A stretch of DNA of 64,000 nt from Opeltia flavorubescens (lineage: Eukaryota > Ascomycota > Lecanoromycetes > Teloschistales > Teloschistaceae): contig KE546965.1 in assembly GCA_000442125.1 (NCBI GenBank), forward strand, positions 434,001-498,000, written 5' to 3'. The notes under the pieces are model-generated. The model did not search any database. It saw only the letters and a list, made by a program, of their open reading frames with translations, and was not told where the DNA came from. A program made the position numbers and the translations under genes. This document shows positions 1 through 12,700 of the stretch, piece after piece. Positions within the stretch are counted from its first letter, which is position 1. Every line of letters begins with the position of its first letter.

Positions 1-61
1 GGCGCCGCTCATGTCAGGAATCAAAATGGGGTATACTCCGGTATTGCCTTATGGACCTCCC

Positions 62-2549
62 TCAACTGACGCCAACCATGCGACCCTGAGCTGCTGCCAT
101 CGCCGCCGCTTGTCGAGGTCCGAAACTGCTTTGACTGCTGTGGGCCGACGGTTCCGAATCTATGTGCGCACTATCGCCACTCCCCGCGCTGGCGCTCGCA
201 CTACCCGTCAGACTACGTACTTGCTTTTGTGCAGGGCCTTTGGGTGGGTATTGGTTGCTCACCCCAGCATGCTGCTCGACTTGATACGGTGCCACCGCAT
301 TTCCTTGCCCCGGCGGGTGCCGAGGTACCGGCTGCCGCATCATCCCATTAGGTGACGGACCACCATTTGGCGTAGCACCAGGGCCCATGTATCCATCATG
401 CGGCGGCGAAGGCCTTCCCATTGGGCGTCCGCCAGGGCTAAACGGGTTACCGGGCGACTGGCTGGTGCGTCGAGGCATAGGATAAGCCCCGTTCATGCCA
501 GGATTGTTACCTGGACCTTGCAGCTCGTTCAACCGCGATGCTGTCAACGAGTTTGTCCTTGACTCGTCGTGCATCAACTTTCGATCGACTGTTCCATAAC
601 GGTTAGATGAGTAGCCTATCATAGGATTCTCCAGAAGGTTGTCATGTGTGCCCGGCATGTTTGCCATCATCTGAGAGGACATTCGGTTTCGATTAGCTCC
701 AGGTCTGAAGCCATGACCCTGGCGCATGCCACCTCGGTTTGAAGCTTCTGGATCTCGACGAATCTGGCTGAGACTCGGAGTCTTCCTATTCTTCCGCGAA
801 GTGACGCTCATCATGTCGAAGTTTTCTGGATCGATCTGAGGTACTGGGGGGCCTCTGGCTACCATCGGATCGAAGAAGTCATCGTCATCTTCGTCCTCAT
901 CAAAACCCCCCACGTGCGATCGCGGAGGGGGTGGCCTTGCTCCTCTGCGCATGTTGTACTCTTGTTCTCTCAATTGAAGTTCTCGCTGTCGAAGAGCAAG
1001 CTCTCGTTCCCGTAGTGCCAATTCCGACGGGTTCGGAGCTGGAGCACTACCTTCGGGAATATCGTCATACAGGACCAGGTGGCTGAATTCTTCGAGGTCA
1101 TTGTTTTCGAAAGACGGTCGCCGTGACATCTGATTTTGGGGAATCCCGCGCGGGTTGTAGCCATTGGATTGTCTTGAAGGGTAGCCATTCATTGAAGGAG
1201 GGGCCCGTCGCATCGAGGAGCCCATTGAAGGGTTTCTCCCTCCACGCATACCGTTCCCGTTCACTGGGTGTCCATTGGGCGGGCCCCCCATACCGTTGTT
1301 CATTGGCGGTCGCGGAGCAGCAGAACCTACTCGCGGCGGTGGGATCGGGCCTGGGGCACCTGCAGATGTATTGGGAGACGGAGGAGGAGCGACTGGTCTC
1401 TGCTGATTGATAGTATTACAATGATGCAAAAGCGCATATAACGTCTCGATACGTGGTACCCGAACACCAGACTCGTGAGCAAGCTTGATCGGGGATCCCA
1501 GATATGTCTCCACTTCCATAGGTCGTCTTGCCATGAAGTCCTGATACATAATACTTTGCGTCTCTGTGGGCTGGATCATAGCTTGGATGGTCGTTTCCTT
1601 GAAGTCAGGCTCGAATGTACAACCTTGTGCTGTGGAAAGCTGTAATAGCTCGTCTATAACGTCCAAGATCATTGATCGAACGCCAACTTTTTCGATCAAA
1701 TCAGCATGTGAAGGGGATTCGAATAAGACGCTGGGAGGATGAAATGCGATTGGCCTAGGACTGCATGTCAGAACCGGCGTATCAGAAGGGTCAATGGATA
1801 CTCACCCAATCATGCGCTCATATTGTTGTTGTCTGATGTTTGGAGATACCTTCGCATCAACCTGGCCCGTGCTCAGAGTCATAGCTAACGCTTCAGCCAT
1901 ATCGTTCTGAATGGCAACTGGAATTGCATCATTTTTGTTTGCAGGGCCAACCCAGACGTCGGTAGCCCCAAGATGCTCAAATTCACTTGCGCCTAATTGT
2001 GTGATCTCTGCACCTGATACCAAAGAGAGAACGACATTGGTGGGGAATCTTTGTTCAAGATGAGCCTCAACCCCAAGAGTGTGAGTTGTATTAACGAGGA
2101 TGCAAGTATGTTGGGGGGTGACAACCGATTCGATTACCGAAGCCAGATCGTAGACATCTGGTAGAGCTTTGACGCAGAGAAGGACATAATCAAAAGCAGC
2201 TTTGCGGCCAGCGGCATCCTCAGGAGTTCTAACGACTGTGGACTTCTTAGATCTGGGTGATCGGATGAGAAGTCTTTTTTGTGGGGATACTTACCATGTC
2301 GTGGTTTGAACCGCTCATTGCCAAAGAGCTTAGATCTGCAACATCCGTCAATAGCAGCACTCAAACTCGGCGTGTTTGCATATCGTACCGAAACGAGATC
2401 CCGTATTGTGCAACAGCATCATATCCCGATTTCCAAANAAGCGTCACGTCACAGGCATTGGTGGCTTGTAGTCTCCAGGAAAGAAAGGCAGAGACTGCGT
2501 TGCCGCCGACTATAAGATAATGCGTTAGTTTGAATGGCTTGTATGACAT
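62..2549 (-). CDS. Ketopantoate reductase-like protein (ApbA/PanE family, Mug72-like) with long disordered C-terminal tail
   Basis: I assemble four exons: 2549-2389, 2335-2295, 2235-1806 and 1730-62, with introns of 53, 59 and 75 bp that all keep frame (766 aa). The N-terminus has a Rossmann-type dinucleotide site (YLIVGGNAVSAFLSWRL). It is followed by family blocks near RSKLFGNERFKPRHVVRT, AAFDYVLLCVKALPD and VNTTHTLGVEAHLEQ, and by a helical C-domain around VGVRSMILDVIDELLQL. The family reduces 2-dehydropantoate with NADPH in pantothenate synthesis, but fungal Mug72-like members are not proven to do so. From about residue 310 the chain is Pro/Gly/Met/Asn-rich and looks disordered, with a charged helical stretch (ALRERELALRQRELQLREQ). 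One N at 2438 leaves one residue unknown. The start ATG at 2549 directly precedes the Rossmann strand. Confidence 0.85.
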
Positions 2550-5096
2550 TGCGATAAGAAAATTGAGACAGTTGAAAGATAGACGGTGAGCCCTTGGGCC
2601 TAAGAATGTAGAGTTTGTGCAAGATGGTGTCGGTCAATAATGATGAAGGTGACGATACCTGACAGAATTCGTAACCTTGGAGGGGAAGGAGCCATTGTGT
2701 CCAAATCAAACCCTGAACACCCCAGTTGCTAATTCGCAGGACTTTGCAACAGGTCTCCAGTCTTTCCAATGGCGATTTATGCTGACGACTGCTCTCTGTT
2801 GCTCGTTGAGTCTGCAATAACAATGCCACCTTCTCGTACCTTTCCAACAAAATTGCGCCCGGCTTGGCAGGATTTTATAGGCAGCGGTTCAAATTCGAAT
2901 TAACGAGTGTAGAAGGTTACGGTCGCAACAAATTTCGGTATCCTAGGTTCAACGAGTGGACGCTGGACGTGGGCCAGGCAGGTTGTTGATGGTGGTGACG
3001 GTGGTGACGGGATAGATTAAAAATTATCGAGGAGCTCAACGGTCGCCTATCTCCATAGGGCAGTCACGGCTCAGCTGCCTCCGGCGAAAGACGGGGAATA
3101 AGATTGTTAAGGAGGTCGATGCAGGTCCAAGCGAGTGTGTGACGATGTACATGAAAAGAATACAATGGTCGTCGAGAGGAGTGTCACTGGCACGTAGAGA
3201 TGTTGAGGACGTGTAAGGGTAGAAATGATTCGATTAATTACGCGGAATTTTGGGTTTCTTGGGGGGGTAGTTGCTTCGCTGTATCCTTCTGCGATGAGCT
3301 GGTGGATCCGCAGGCAGAGCAAAAGGAAAGCTGAGGGACCTAAGCTACTTCAAGCCTAGCATAACCAGGGTCTCAAGATTGCCATCCACCGTATAATTCT
3401 CTCGCCTCGACGACTCTAAGATTACCAACTCTCTACGAATGATCAAAGGCTGCAGTGACAAAATGATGGACGCGGTGACAAAAAGCTCCTGTCTGGTGAG
3501 CTGGAGGGAACGGTACTTTCGTCAAAATGTTCGGTGAGCGAGCTATTGCAACCAGTGCCCATGCTTACAAAAGCGTGCATGTTTCACATTCATGGTGGTT
3601 CAGAAGTCGGCTGTCTGTGGCTCGCTACCTGCAAACAACGTCCGCTCAACTGCAAGCTGCAGGCCACCCCTAGCCTTTGCGTCCAAACCAGCCATGAATA
3701 CCCGGATGTGGCCCCGCACGTCCTCGCAAACTCACACAAGCCATTCCCGGAGAAGCCTTGAGGACGCACGATGGATTCGAGTGGACAAATGAGATTCGTT
3801 GCACAAATCGATGCTTTCTGCAGCGTGCAGGGGGCGCAGCTTTTTGCTCGTAGTCTTAATGTCACTCCACTTCTCCTTCAAATTTTGGTAACGCGCGCTA
3901 TCAAGCCGACTCCGTCGGACTGTGAGAACCCCGAAAACGGCGGCGGCTGCTCCGTAGAAGCCTCGCCACGACTATCGCTGCTTGTGCCCACCCTAATCTG
4001 TCTATTTCTGTCTTTAGCATGTTTATAGTCTTGCTTCCTAATCATCACGGTCGAACTGGACCTCAAACAAAAACAATAGCCTGGTAACACCTGTCACACT
4101 GCGATCACAAGGATCCAATTTGAAGTTTGTGAGAGCTACAAGGTCAACAAGCGGCGATGATCCATCCGCTTCCGAAATTAATGAGCGAGGATCATTCTAT
4201 TTAAAGTTAGGCTAGAGTAAGCGAAGAAGTAACGTACGTCTAACGGTAAATGGATGATGCTACTAACCGTAATTCCAACTTCACCTGGAGAGCTCATCAA
4301 ATAATCACTTGCCGTACGGAGTACCAGGAATTTGCCACTTAGGTTTTTGAACATCTTCAATATGAATGACTCGCGGATCCTTTAAAGTACCACCCATGCT
4401 TTCTCAAATCACCTCGGGAAACGTCGAAGAAATCTACATTCGGAAAGCTGTCCATTTACGGCGGCTGCTGATCTCCTCCAAATCGCCTATCCTCATCAAG
4501 CCGTTGCGGTTCGAAGCTCTTGATATCAATCCATCCAGATGCTCCACTACTAGTTGCCAAAAAAAGAGCTCGGTGTGACGGAATTATAGTGCCCGGTACC
4601 TCTTTGATCGATGGTACACTCTCAAGCGATCCCAACTGGCATCCCGTTGGAATCAGCCATCCATCATTTCGTGCAAAAACTTGTCATAATCTAACTCTCC
4701 CTGTATAAAAACCCGACTTTATTGTATGCTAGCAGATAGTATCAATGCGGAAACTGCTCATATAAGATCACGAGGTAAGTTAAGCGCAATTCAATTCAAT
4801 GATTCATGGGCATGGGAAGAAGTGAATAGAATCCCGCTATGGTGGGTATCTCCAAACATCGTACTCTAAAGAAAACGTCATGCACCCTCATTTCCAATCC
4901 CCAATCATTTGATTCAGAGCACCAAACACCCTTAATGCCCCCCAATGCATCCCTTCGCCATGCGCTTTTGTTTGGATGGCAATCAAAATCACAAAAAACC
5001 GAGCTTTTTCCAGATCCAATGCCCAGACGTACCTTCTCTTGGTCCCATAGGCTCACTTCTGGGTAATTACTCTTTTTCAATCGATTTTGGAGTGCT
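2550..5096. other. Intergenic, no gene recognised
   Basis: About 2.5 kb between the start of the reductase-like gene and the stop of the NIMA kinase, both on the minus strand. It should hold the promoter of the former and the terminator of the latter. ORFs here are short, lack family motifs and cannot be joined by convincing introns. A small GGTGGTGAC tandem lies near 2990-3008. I see no tRNA or mobile element. Confidence 0.5.
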
Positions 5097-7348
5097 TCAA
5101 AGGTTCCGCAACCCCTTGGTACCTCGCACCAAGAATGGGCTTGGCATCTCATCTTTCTCTGGGTCCCACAACGGTGCCTCGCTCTCACGCCGCTTGAACG
5201 GTGCTGCGATTGGCATCTCGCCCGTCTCCATCATGCCTTTAGCTCCCAAGGTAGGCGGTACACCTTGGGTGCCACCAGCTCTCGCTTGAGCAAGTTCGAC
5301 CAGAGTCCGTCCCCCTTGGCCGCCTTGACCGAGCATGTTTCGTTGCATCACAGCCTTTAGCATCTCGTCACCGCCAGCACTGGCAGGCTTGGGCGGAACT
5401 TTTCGAACCGGAGATCCGTTAGGGAGAATATTCGTAGGTGATGGTATACGTGGCGGCTTTTTAGTAGGGAATAATGGTGGAGCTGTGCTTAAGCGGTTTG
5501 CCGGTGCTGTCTTTTGACGGATCAGACCAGGACGATTAAGTGCTTTGGTTGACGGTCTCCGTGTCGGTGAAGGTATCTCTGGGACTTCGTCTTCCGAGTC
5601 TTCCAGGATGGCCCGATCGAGGAATGTGCTCGAAGAAGGCGAAGATGGCAAAGGGTTAAGGTTGCTCTTTTGTTTGGCTGCTCTTGCAAAGATGTTTTTG
5701 CTGTTGGGTATATTCGTAGTAGCCGCGGCCATATTTCGTCGAGGAGAAAGTGAGAGACAGTCGATGGACATGGGAGAAGGTGCTGGCAGTAATGGATCCA
5801 TCGGTGTGTCAAATTCCGTGCGGGATCGAGCAAGAGGTCCGCGTGGCTTTCGTTTCATTGGGTGGGCATCGGGTTTCTGAGCCGTTGGGGAGCTCAGCGA
5901 CAGGCTGCTAAGATCACTAAGGGCGGACTGGTCCGAGCCTACTTTCGTCTCGCTCCCGCTTGGAGGCATTTCTTCTGGTGAGATGGGCGAGGCTGGTTTC
6001 GCGATGTTAAGTGATCGAAGTTGTTGCTGGACTTCGGTCTGTACCCGGGTTTGGACTTCTGCCTCGTACTTCTTATGCAGTTCTTGTATTTCAGCTTGGA
6101 TGTGCTGATCGATCGCAAGGCGAGCCTTGACCTCCCATTCTCGACGCACAGTATCGTCGATGGCAGCACGCATCTTTTCCTTCTCAATATCAAGGTTTGC
6201 AACCCTAGCTTCGACCTCGAGTTTCTTTCTGTTGATTTGATCTTCCTTCATGCGAACTGCTTTTCCTATTTCAACGACTTCTCGTTCTTTCCGCATGACC
6301 CTCATGATTGGCAGACTTAGAAGAGATGCAGTATCAGGTCGGTGAAGGGGGTTCGTTTTCAAACAACTCTTGATAGTACTTTGAAGTTCTGGTGAGTATA
6401 TGCTAGGTAATGGTTCTACTCGACCATCTTTGATTCGCTGTATCAGCTGCAGATGCGTCTTGGCATCAAATGGGGGCCTTCGAGCACAAAGCTCGTACAT
6501 GACACAACCCAATGACCAGATGTCGGAAAACAGAGTGTATCGCTCAGCGGCACAGATCTCCGGAGACATATAATAGGGCGTTCCGACATATGTGGAGGCA
6601 AAGTCATGCGACTGCATGAGCTTGGACAGGCCAAAATCCCCTAATTTGACCTGATTATCGTCGCCGAGGAAGACTACGACAGTCAGCAATCGTCCAAGCT
6701 ATGCGCAGCAGGGCGATCATGTTCACCATTGTCGGGCTTTAGATCACGATGCAAGATCATAATCTGATTCTTCCCTCGCAAACCTCCTGGTGGTTTGACT
6801 TCGCCAGTCAAGCCCAAAACGTTCGTTCCTGCTTCAGGTGGATCAACTCCGTAGTGGCAGCGGTAGAGGGCGGTCGCCAGCTGAGAGAACATGCTCCAGA
6901 CAAAAGCTTCCTCCGCGTATTGGTTCTTCGCGATGAGGTTCTTAATCAGTTTGCTTAAATCTCCGCCGCCGCAATATTCCATATACAGATGTAGGTCTTG
7001 GGTGTCTTTGAGATGGTGGCGATGGTAGTATGCTACAATGTTTGGGTGTCGTAAAGAGCTCAGGATAGAGAACTCGGCATGAAGCTGTTCGCGTTCTTTC
7101 TGCCCCATTTTGATGTAGCTTATTTCCTTCCGGCATAGGATCTCAAAGCTTGTCAGCTCGCGAGGACGTGGCATTGTGTGGTGCTAATTCTTACATGGCT
7201 GTCCGCAACTCTTCGAACCTTCCGAATGATCCCAAAAGATCCTTTGCCTTGGGAATTGTCAGCTTTATTCAACGACCAGTGGGAATTCAACTACCCTACC
7301 AATTACCCCGAGAGCCTCATACTTTTCAGCGTCCGTTGATTGAGCCAT
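5097..7348 (-). CDS. nimA: G2/mitosis protein kinase NIMA (NEK family)
   Basis: Four exons, 7348-7300, 7247-7195, 7141-6727 and 6673-5097, give 697 aa, close to the 699 aa of Aspergillus NIMA. The kinase domain is complete: glycine loop GVIGKGSFG (residues 14-22), lysine in CRKEI (39), catalytic loop HRDLKPDN (165-172), GDFGLSKLM (184-192), and activation segment GTPYYMSPE. A charged coiled coil follows the kinase domain, then a Ser/Pro-rich tail with proline-directed sites such as SPMSID and SLSPRR, as expected for NIMA control by phosphorylation and proteolysis. NIMA drives mitotic entry and chromatin condensation. The gene is head-to-head with the BTB gene, 252 bp apart. The joins restore YEALGVIGKGSFG, SHILCRKEI and KPDNVFLGDD, which supports the exon model. 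Confidence 0.95.
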
Positions 7349-7600
7349 GTCGATGATTTTATGAGATTGCCAACCGCTCTCAAGTATACAGAAATGAAAT
7401 TAGGATGCCCAATGCGATTACTTATCTGTAACGCATATCATCAGTTTCATGATCACTGGGGAATAGTTCATCTGAATTCCGAGCGCTGCTTGTGCAGAGG
7501 TACAGTGATGCACTATTGACGATTTCTGTTGCGGGAGCAACGGCATCACGTGGCGATAAGATAAGTGTTCTGATGCATTTGCCACAACACTATCTGCGTC
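7349..7600. promoter_or_regulatory. Shared divergent promoter, nimA / ankyrin-BTB gene
   Basis: Only 252 bp separate the two opposite start codons, so both core promoters must lie here or overlap the coding ends. No specific factor site is claimed. Confidence 0.55.
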
Positions 7601-9703
7601 ATGTCTTGCGAGCTCTTGTCAGTCAAAGGAACCAAGTTGACTCGATACAGTCGATTGAGAATGCTGTTGCGAAAGGATCAGTTGGAAGTAAGTTTACATG
7701 CAGAAAAGAAGCTGATCGAAGAGGGCCGCCTCAAGGACGACAACCCGCTCGATCTCAGTGCCAGTTTCAACAAATTGTGCGAAGCCTGCCGCAGGGGAGA
7801 TCTCAAGCTATGCCAGGAGATAATTACAGGGGGGGTCAACATAAATGCCCGCGATCGGTTTGACTACAGCCCTCTGATCTTGGTAAGCCTCCCCAGTCAT
7901 GTGCAGTCCCATCGCAGGCAGAGCAAGAGTGCTAATCGAAGATTGGGCAAGGCTAGTCTGTGTGGTCATTACGAAGTCGTCCAGCTGCTCCTTGAATCAG
8001 GAGCTTTGTGTGAACGAGATACATTCCAAGGCGAGAGGTGTCTATACAATGCACTGAACGATCGAATACGAAATCTCCTCTTATCCTACGATTACTCCAA
8101 GTCAACGGATCCGCTACAACCATTTGCAGCCCATATTACCTCACTGTTATCAAGAGATGAGCCTCGAACTTCTGATATTATCGTCACTACACTCCGCGAG
8201 TCGTTCCACTTGCATAAATTCGTGCTTTCTGCTCGCTCTCCATACTTTTACAAGAAGCTATCAGCTGTACCGGAAACATCGTCATGGAAACTCCCACCTG
8301 CAATACCACCGCAAGCTTTTAGCATAGCTATGCGGTATGTTTACCTCGGAGAAATACCGAATGACTTGGGAGGGGGGCCGGGTACCGGTTTTACAGAGGA
8401 TGAAATCCTGGAAGGCATCGATAAGATCAGTAGACATCTTGAGATCCGAAGTTTGTGGGATGCAGTCCTAGAGAGCGATGATCGAAGGCTCTCAAGGCAA
8501 AGAAGAACGGAAGAGGTGGAGAAGGGCCGCAGTCAATTGGAACAGTGGTTTTTGAACAATGTGATAAGGCATAAGGTTATGGTCAATACAGAAAAGGCGG
8601 ATGAGGTTCGATGGGACAGCAGCAATGGCATTTTTGCAGACGTCCTGTTACGCGCTGACCAACCGAGTGAAGTCTCCTCGGATGGCTTGACGACCGAAGT
8701 TTTACAGGTACCACCCCCTAGAACAACTCAAGACCCTCTCAATGGCATCCCTATTGGCCCGGCCTCCATGCCGTCTCGCTCCCCCTCCAGGGTTCGCTCT
8801 TCCCGCGATTCCGTTCTTTTCCCTGCCCATCGGGCTATGCTCCTTCGATCTGAATTCTTCCTCACAATGTTCTCCTCTGGTTTTCGCGAAGCCCAAACAA
8901 CACCACATCTCCAAATCATTCCCATCGATTGCTCGCCCGCCGTTCTCGAAGTCGTCCTCACTTTCCTCTACACGGAAAAATCCGACTTTCCGCTTGACCT
9001 CGCCATCGATGTCCTCTTCGCTGCTGACCTTCTGCTTATCGATCGCCTCAAACAGAAAGCTGCCGTCTTAATCAGCACCCTGGGGAACGGGACCATGGCA
9101 CCAGCCTCAGACCTCCAGATCGTCGGCACCGAGATCCCCCAGGCGGGAGAGAATATAGACATCTACGACGTTGTGCGAGCCGGGTGGCTCACGCGTGTGC
9201 CGAGGCTCGAAGAATTCGGCGCGAGGTATTTCGCATACAGGCTGGAGAACTATATTGACGAGGAAGATTTTGCGGACTTGATCAGGGAAAGCGCCGGCAG
9301 AATCAAGGGGAGACAGGAGACGGATAGTATTGAGCTGTTGGATGACATCCGGTACTATCTGAGTGAGAGGTTTAGGTTAAGATTCGAGGATGCGGGGCTG
9401 GATGATATGATGGATGAGGGTGAGGCGGATGGAGATGAAGCAAATGGTAATAGAAATGGGAAGGTTGAGACAGAGGACGAGGCGGTAGACGTCGGGTTTG
9501 AGGGATTATCGGTCACAGACACGGCTGTGGAGCATAACGATGGAGTTGACAACGACGAAGGAGGTATACCGCTGTTGAACGGTGCGATCAGGACGCTTGA
9601 CGGGGAAATTGCGGGCGATGAATTTGCGGGTGACGCCATAAATTATCAGATCTTACTGGGGAAAATCGATAGACTGCTCGATCGGTTGAAGTTGGATGCG
9701 TAA
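7601..9703 (+). CDS. Ankyrin repeat and double BTB/POZ domain protein
   Basis: Two exons: 7601-7882 and 7952-9703 (677 aa). The 69-bp intron has GTAAGC at 7883, a GCTAATC branch near 7931 and CAAG at 7948-7951. It is a multiple of three with no stop, so retention would insert 23 residues; removal restores the ankyrin core SPLILASLCGHYEVV. The N-terminal ankyrin region is followed by BTB 1 (TSDIIVTTLRESFHLHKFVL) and BTB 2 (VLFPAHRAMLLRSEFFLTMF), each with the HK/HR-x-x-L-x-x-R/S-S-x-F pattern. An acidic tail follows. The layout resembles ABTB1-type proteins and yeast YIL001W; such proteins often serve as Cul3 adaptors, which is inferred here. The start could also be the in-frame ATG at 7661, which has an A at -3. 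Confidence 0.88.
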   Translation: MSCELLSVKGTKLTRYSRLRMLLRKDQLEVSLHAEKKLIEEGRLKDDNPLDLSASFNKLCEACRRGDLKLCQEIITGGVNINARDRFDYSPLILVSLPSHVQSHRRQSKSANRRLGKASLCGHYEVVQLLLESGALCERDTFQGERCLYNALNDRIRNLLLSYDYSKSTDPLQPFAAHITSLLSRDEPRTSDIIVTTLRESFHLHKFVLSARSPYFYKKLSAVPETSSWKLPPAIPPQAFSIAMRYVYLGEIPNDLGGGPGTGFTEDEILEGIDKISRHLEIRSLWDAVLESDDRRLSRQRRTEEVEKGRSQLEQWFLNNVIRHKVMVNTEKADEVRWDSSNGIFADVLLRADQPSEVSSDGLTTEVLQVPPPRTTQDPLNGIPIGPASMPSRSPSRVRSSRDSVLFPAHRAMLLRSEFFLTMFSSGFREAQTTPHLQIIPIDCSPAVLEVVLTFLYTEKSDFPLDLAIDVLFAADLLLIDRLKQKAAVLISTLGNGTMAPASDLQIVGTEIPQAGENIDIYDVVRAGWLTRVPRLEEFGARYFAYRLENYIDEEDFADLIRESAGRIKGRQETDSIELLDDIRYYLSERFRLRFEDAGLDDMMDEGEADGDEANGNRNGKVETEDEAVDVGFEGLSVTDTAVEHNDGVDNDEGGIPLLNGAIRTLDGEIAGDEFAGDAINYQILLGKIDRLLDRLKLDA

Positions 9704-12700
9704 AGGTACTCCCAAAAGAAACATTGGAAATGCGATATACAGCCAGAATACAGAAGCAGCATCTAGCATGGAGGTTGAAATCTCTCAGTATTTAGAATCT
9801 ATTAGATTAGCATGTGCATCAATCCAAGAAGATCTTCGTAAAGCTAATGGAGCGAATACCCCCTTTCTCTCGATCTATGCGATCAGAATAATAGATATCC
9901 CTCTCGCTCACCATAAAACTTCTTTTCCCTCCCTTCAACCTTCTTCTAAACTGGCAAAGAAACCAAAACCTCTCTCACACATGTGTGAAGCGAGGAAGAC
10001 CCGGCGTACAGAATAGTTGATGCAGTAAGCGCCAAATGGAAGAGGGAAGGAAGGATCGAATACAAAACTCCAAAAGCACCATGCATAAGATTCCATCCTG
10101 TGAGTGTACAGGCTCTTCTAAGCAGACATCAGAAGAAACGAGTGGTGTTGTATTTTCCCAGATCGATACGTCGATGTCAAGGCCAAGGGAAACCGGAATG
10201 TCGAATTGTCGAGCTGTCGAGTGCCAATCATCGGATTTCATGGCTACGGTTTTGCTTTGTCACTCAATACTCGACGAGATGAAGGAAAAATAAGAAATTA
10301 TTGGATATGAGAATCTATATGGAAAATTTTAAAGTCCATTGAATGATTTAGGATATCTATCGACGCTCGGGAGACAAGAACTCCTCCCTTAAAGCACAGA
10401 GTTTCGGAGACCCCGGTACATTGGAGGCTTGGGTGTCCCGGGATGTGCATGCCGTATTCTATCCTTACTCTATGAGTGAACAGAGGAAGTACAAGAGAGA
10501 TAGAGGAACACCTCCGGTAGATTGGAATTCGCTCTGCTTTCACCAAGCGCCCAATCATAGAACCACAGATCTTGTAGGTGGAAAGCCAGATCAGAGGGGA
10601 GAAGGGTATCTCGGTCTTCGACAATGAGAGGGTAACAGGACAAGGGCAAAAGGGGCAAATTACAAGGAAAAGGGTTCACCCCGGTGTCATGGCAGGCCTG
10701 AGGAATAAAAGAACACGTCATGCTAAATTTTTCGAGTATGGATTTGCAACGAAAATTTCGATAGAGAACTACCGATGGCATTTGCCACAAAGCCGTTGAA
10801 CAGCTCCATATCGAAACCTACTGTAAACCTAAGCAGCCTTAAAGACGTTAAGTAGATCAACGGGTCACAAAGTGATCATGTTTTCTCAGTTATACCCGTC
10901 ATGAGACTTCCACAGTATACGGAGATGAATTGAGAGACATCGAGGACCGAGCGCATTAGGTCCGGGCGGAGGTGACATGAAGAATGGTGTCACGATAGCT
11001 TTATAAAACGGGCAAATAGGGACTGCATACAATATCAGGTAGGCGACGTCGTAGAGAATGTTATTGGCATTGGGTCCAAGCGCGCATGATGCGCCAGCGG
11101 AGGCCTAAAAGGGAGGGACTGAGCGCTTTGATGATTCATAGCTAAGAGGCTTTATTGCGGAAACAATTCTTCTCGAGTTGAGATTGCTCTTGATATGTAT
11201 ATATTGTAGATTTCAAAAAGAGTTTTCCCTGCTGATTTCTTGGATATTGTAAGGCTTCCCATACAACATGTAGTAGGACAGAACAGTCTGGATGTAAAAG
11301 CGCTCGAGCATATGAGGTGTGTCTTGCCTAAATAGGCGCTTGCATCGAACCTAATGGGCATCTGCAAGACGTACCTTAGCTTCTGCGGACATTATCAATG
11401 CTGACTGATGAACAGCACAGGAGATGCTCTGATCGCCGTGTAAATCCCCACGGGCGATTTCTCAGCTAGACCTACGTCGTACAGCTGTCAAAAGTGCATC
11501 TGACGTTATTCACGAGGTTACATCATGCCATCTGGCTGATAGCACCCATTAACAATTTTCTTCCCAACGTTTTCGACGAATGTCAAGCAACTCCTTAGAT
11601 TTGTGTTCCAGTGAGAAGCACCTCTCGAATGTCGTAATGGGAAGATTAAAAGCTGGAGGCCTTACGATGACCGTCCGGCTCTGTAGAGATCTTTGGGAAA
11701 AGCGGCAGACATGCATTTTTCCGGCGTTATCTCATTGGAGAGCGACAAGTATACCAGTCACGAGAATGTACAGTCCGAATGAGGGAATCCGAGGTTGACT
11801 TGAACCGTTGCAATCGGTTAGGACTATCGGAGCAACCTCATGGAGATGCAGAGCAGACGTAATAGTACGATGTCGGATCTTCCGAAGCCAATCCTATCTC
11901 GTTGTGTCTATTAACTTATGCAGTAAGTTTGGCTCAGATGGAATCAGCTCATCTTGGGACTGCAGAACGCATTGCCCTGCTGATTCATTTTCGTCCCAAA
12001 AATCGTATCGCCGACCAGATGAGAAGAGATTCACTTCGTGAACTAGTAGAGATAGATACGGAAGTCTATCCGCTCCGATGAGGTCGGAAATCGTACCGTC
12101 ATAATCTTGCATTATCGTCTAAGAAACATCCAATGGATTGACAGAAGAATTGACGCGTACGACCGTTGAGAGCGGAGTTGTGTCCAAGCCAAGAAAAAGG
12201 GTCTTACTTTCTTGCCTACAATGGCATATGTCTCGCTTTGCACAGATTTGCTTGGACCTCTCCTTCCGAGAGATACGAGCTGCGGGTAAGAGATCAAGAT
12301 TTGGAGCTCCACGTTAAGTCTTCTCCATTCGGGGGCGGGTCCGAAATGCATCTTTACAATAGAATTCCTCCAATCTGACATCAATTTCTAGCTTTGATCA
12401 CAGCACAGTGATATGAAGTTGTGAGTTCTCAAGACAAGATTAGATTGAAACATATGTAATAGGAATGTGGTATCCAAACGAATGGATAAGGGGCAACCCT
12501 ACCAGAAAACGTGCGGTCTATCTTGGTACGGAATTCCCAAGATATGGCATTCTCCGCGTGGTTGACGTCGATCAGTGGAGCTGGGGGAACGTGAGCCGTT
12601 GAGATCTGCAGTGATGTGCCGCCCGCCGCGTGCATCGCTGGACGTGGCCCTCGGCTGGGATGAAAAACCTAGCTGCATGAGAGATCGTCGGACTTGTCCA

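Noticed and set aside
2880-2910. tRNA T-arm-like GGTTCAAATTC
   Set aside because: No acceptor stem, D-arm or anticodon arm around it.
3534-4090. Overlapping short ORFs on both strands
   Set aside because: No family signal and mutual overlap; treated as noise.
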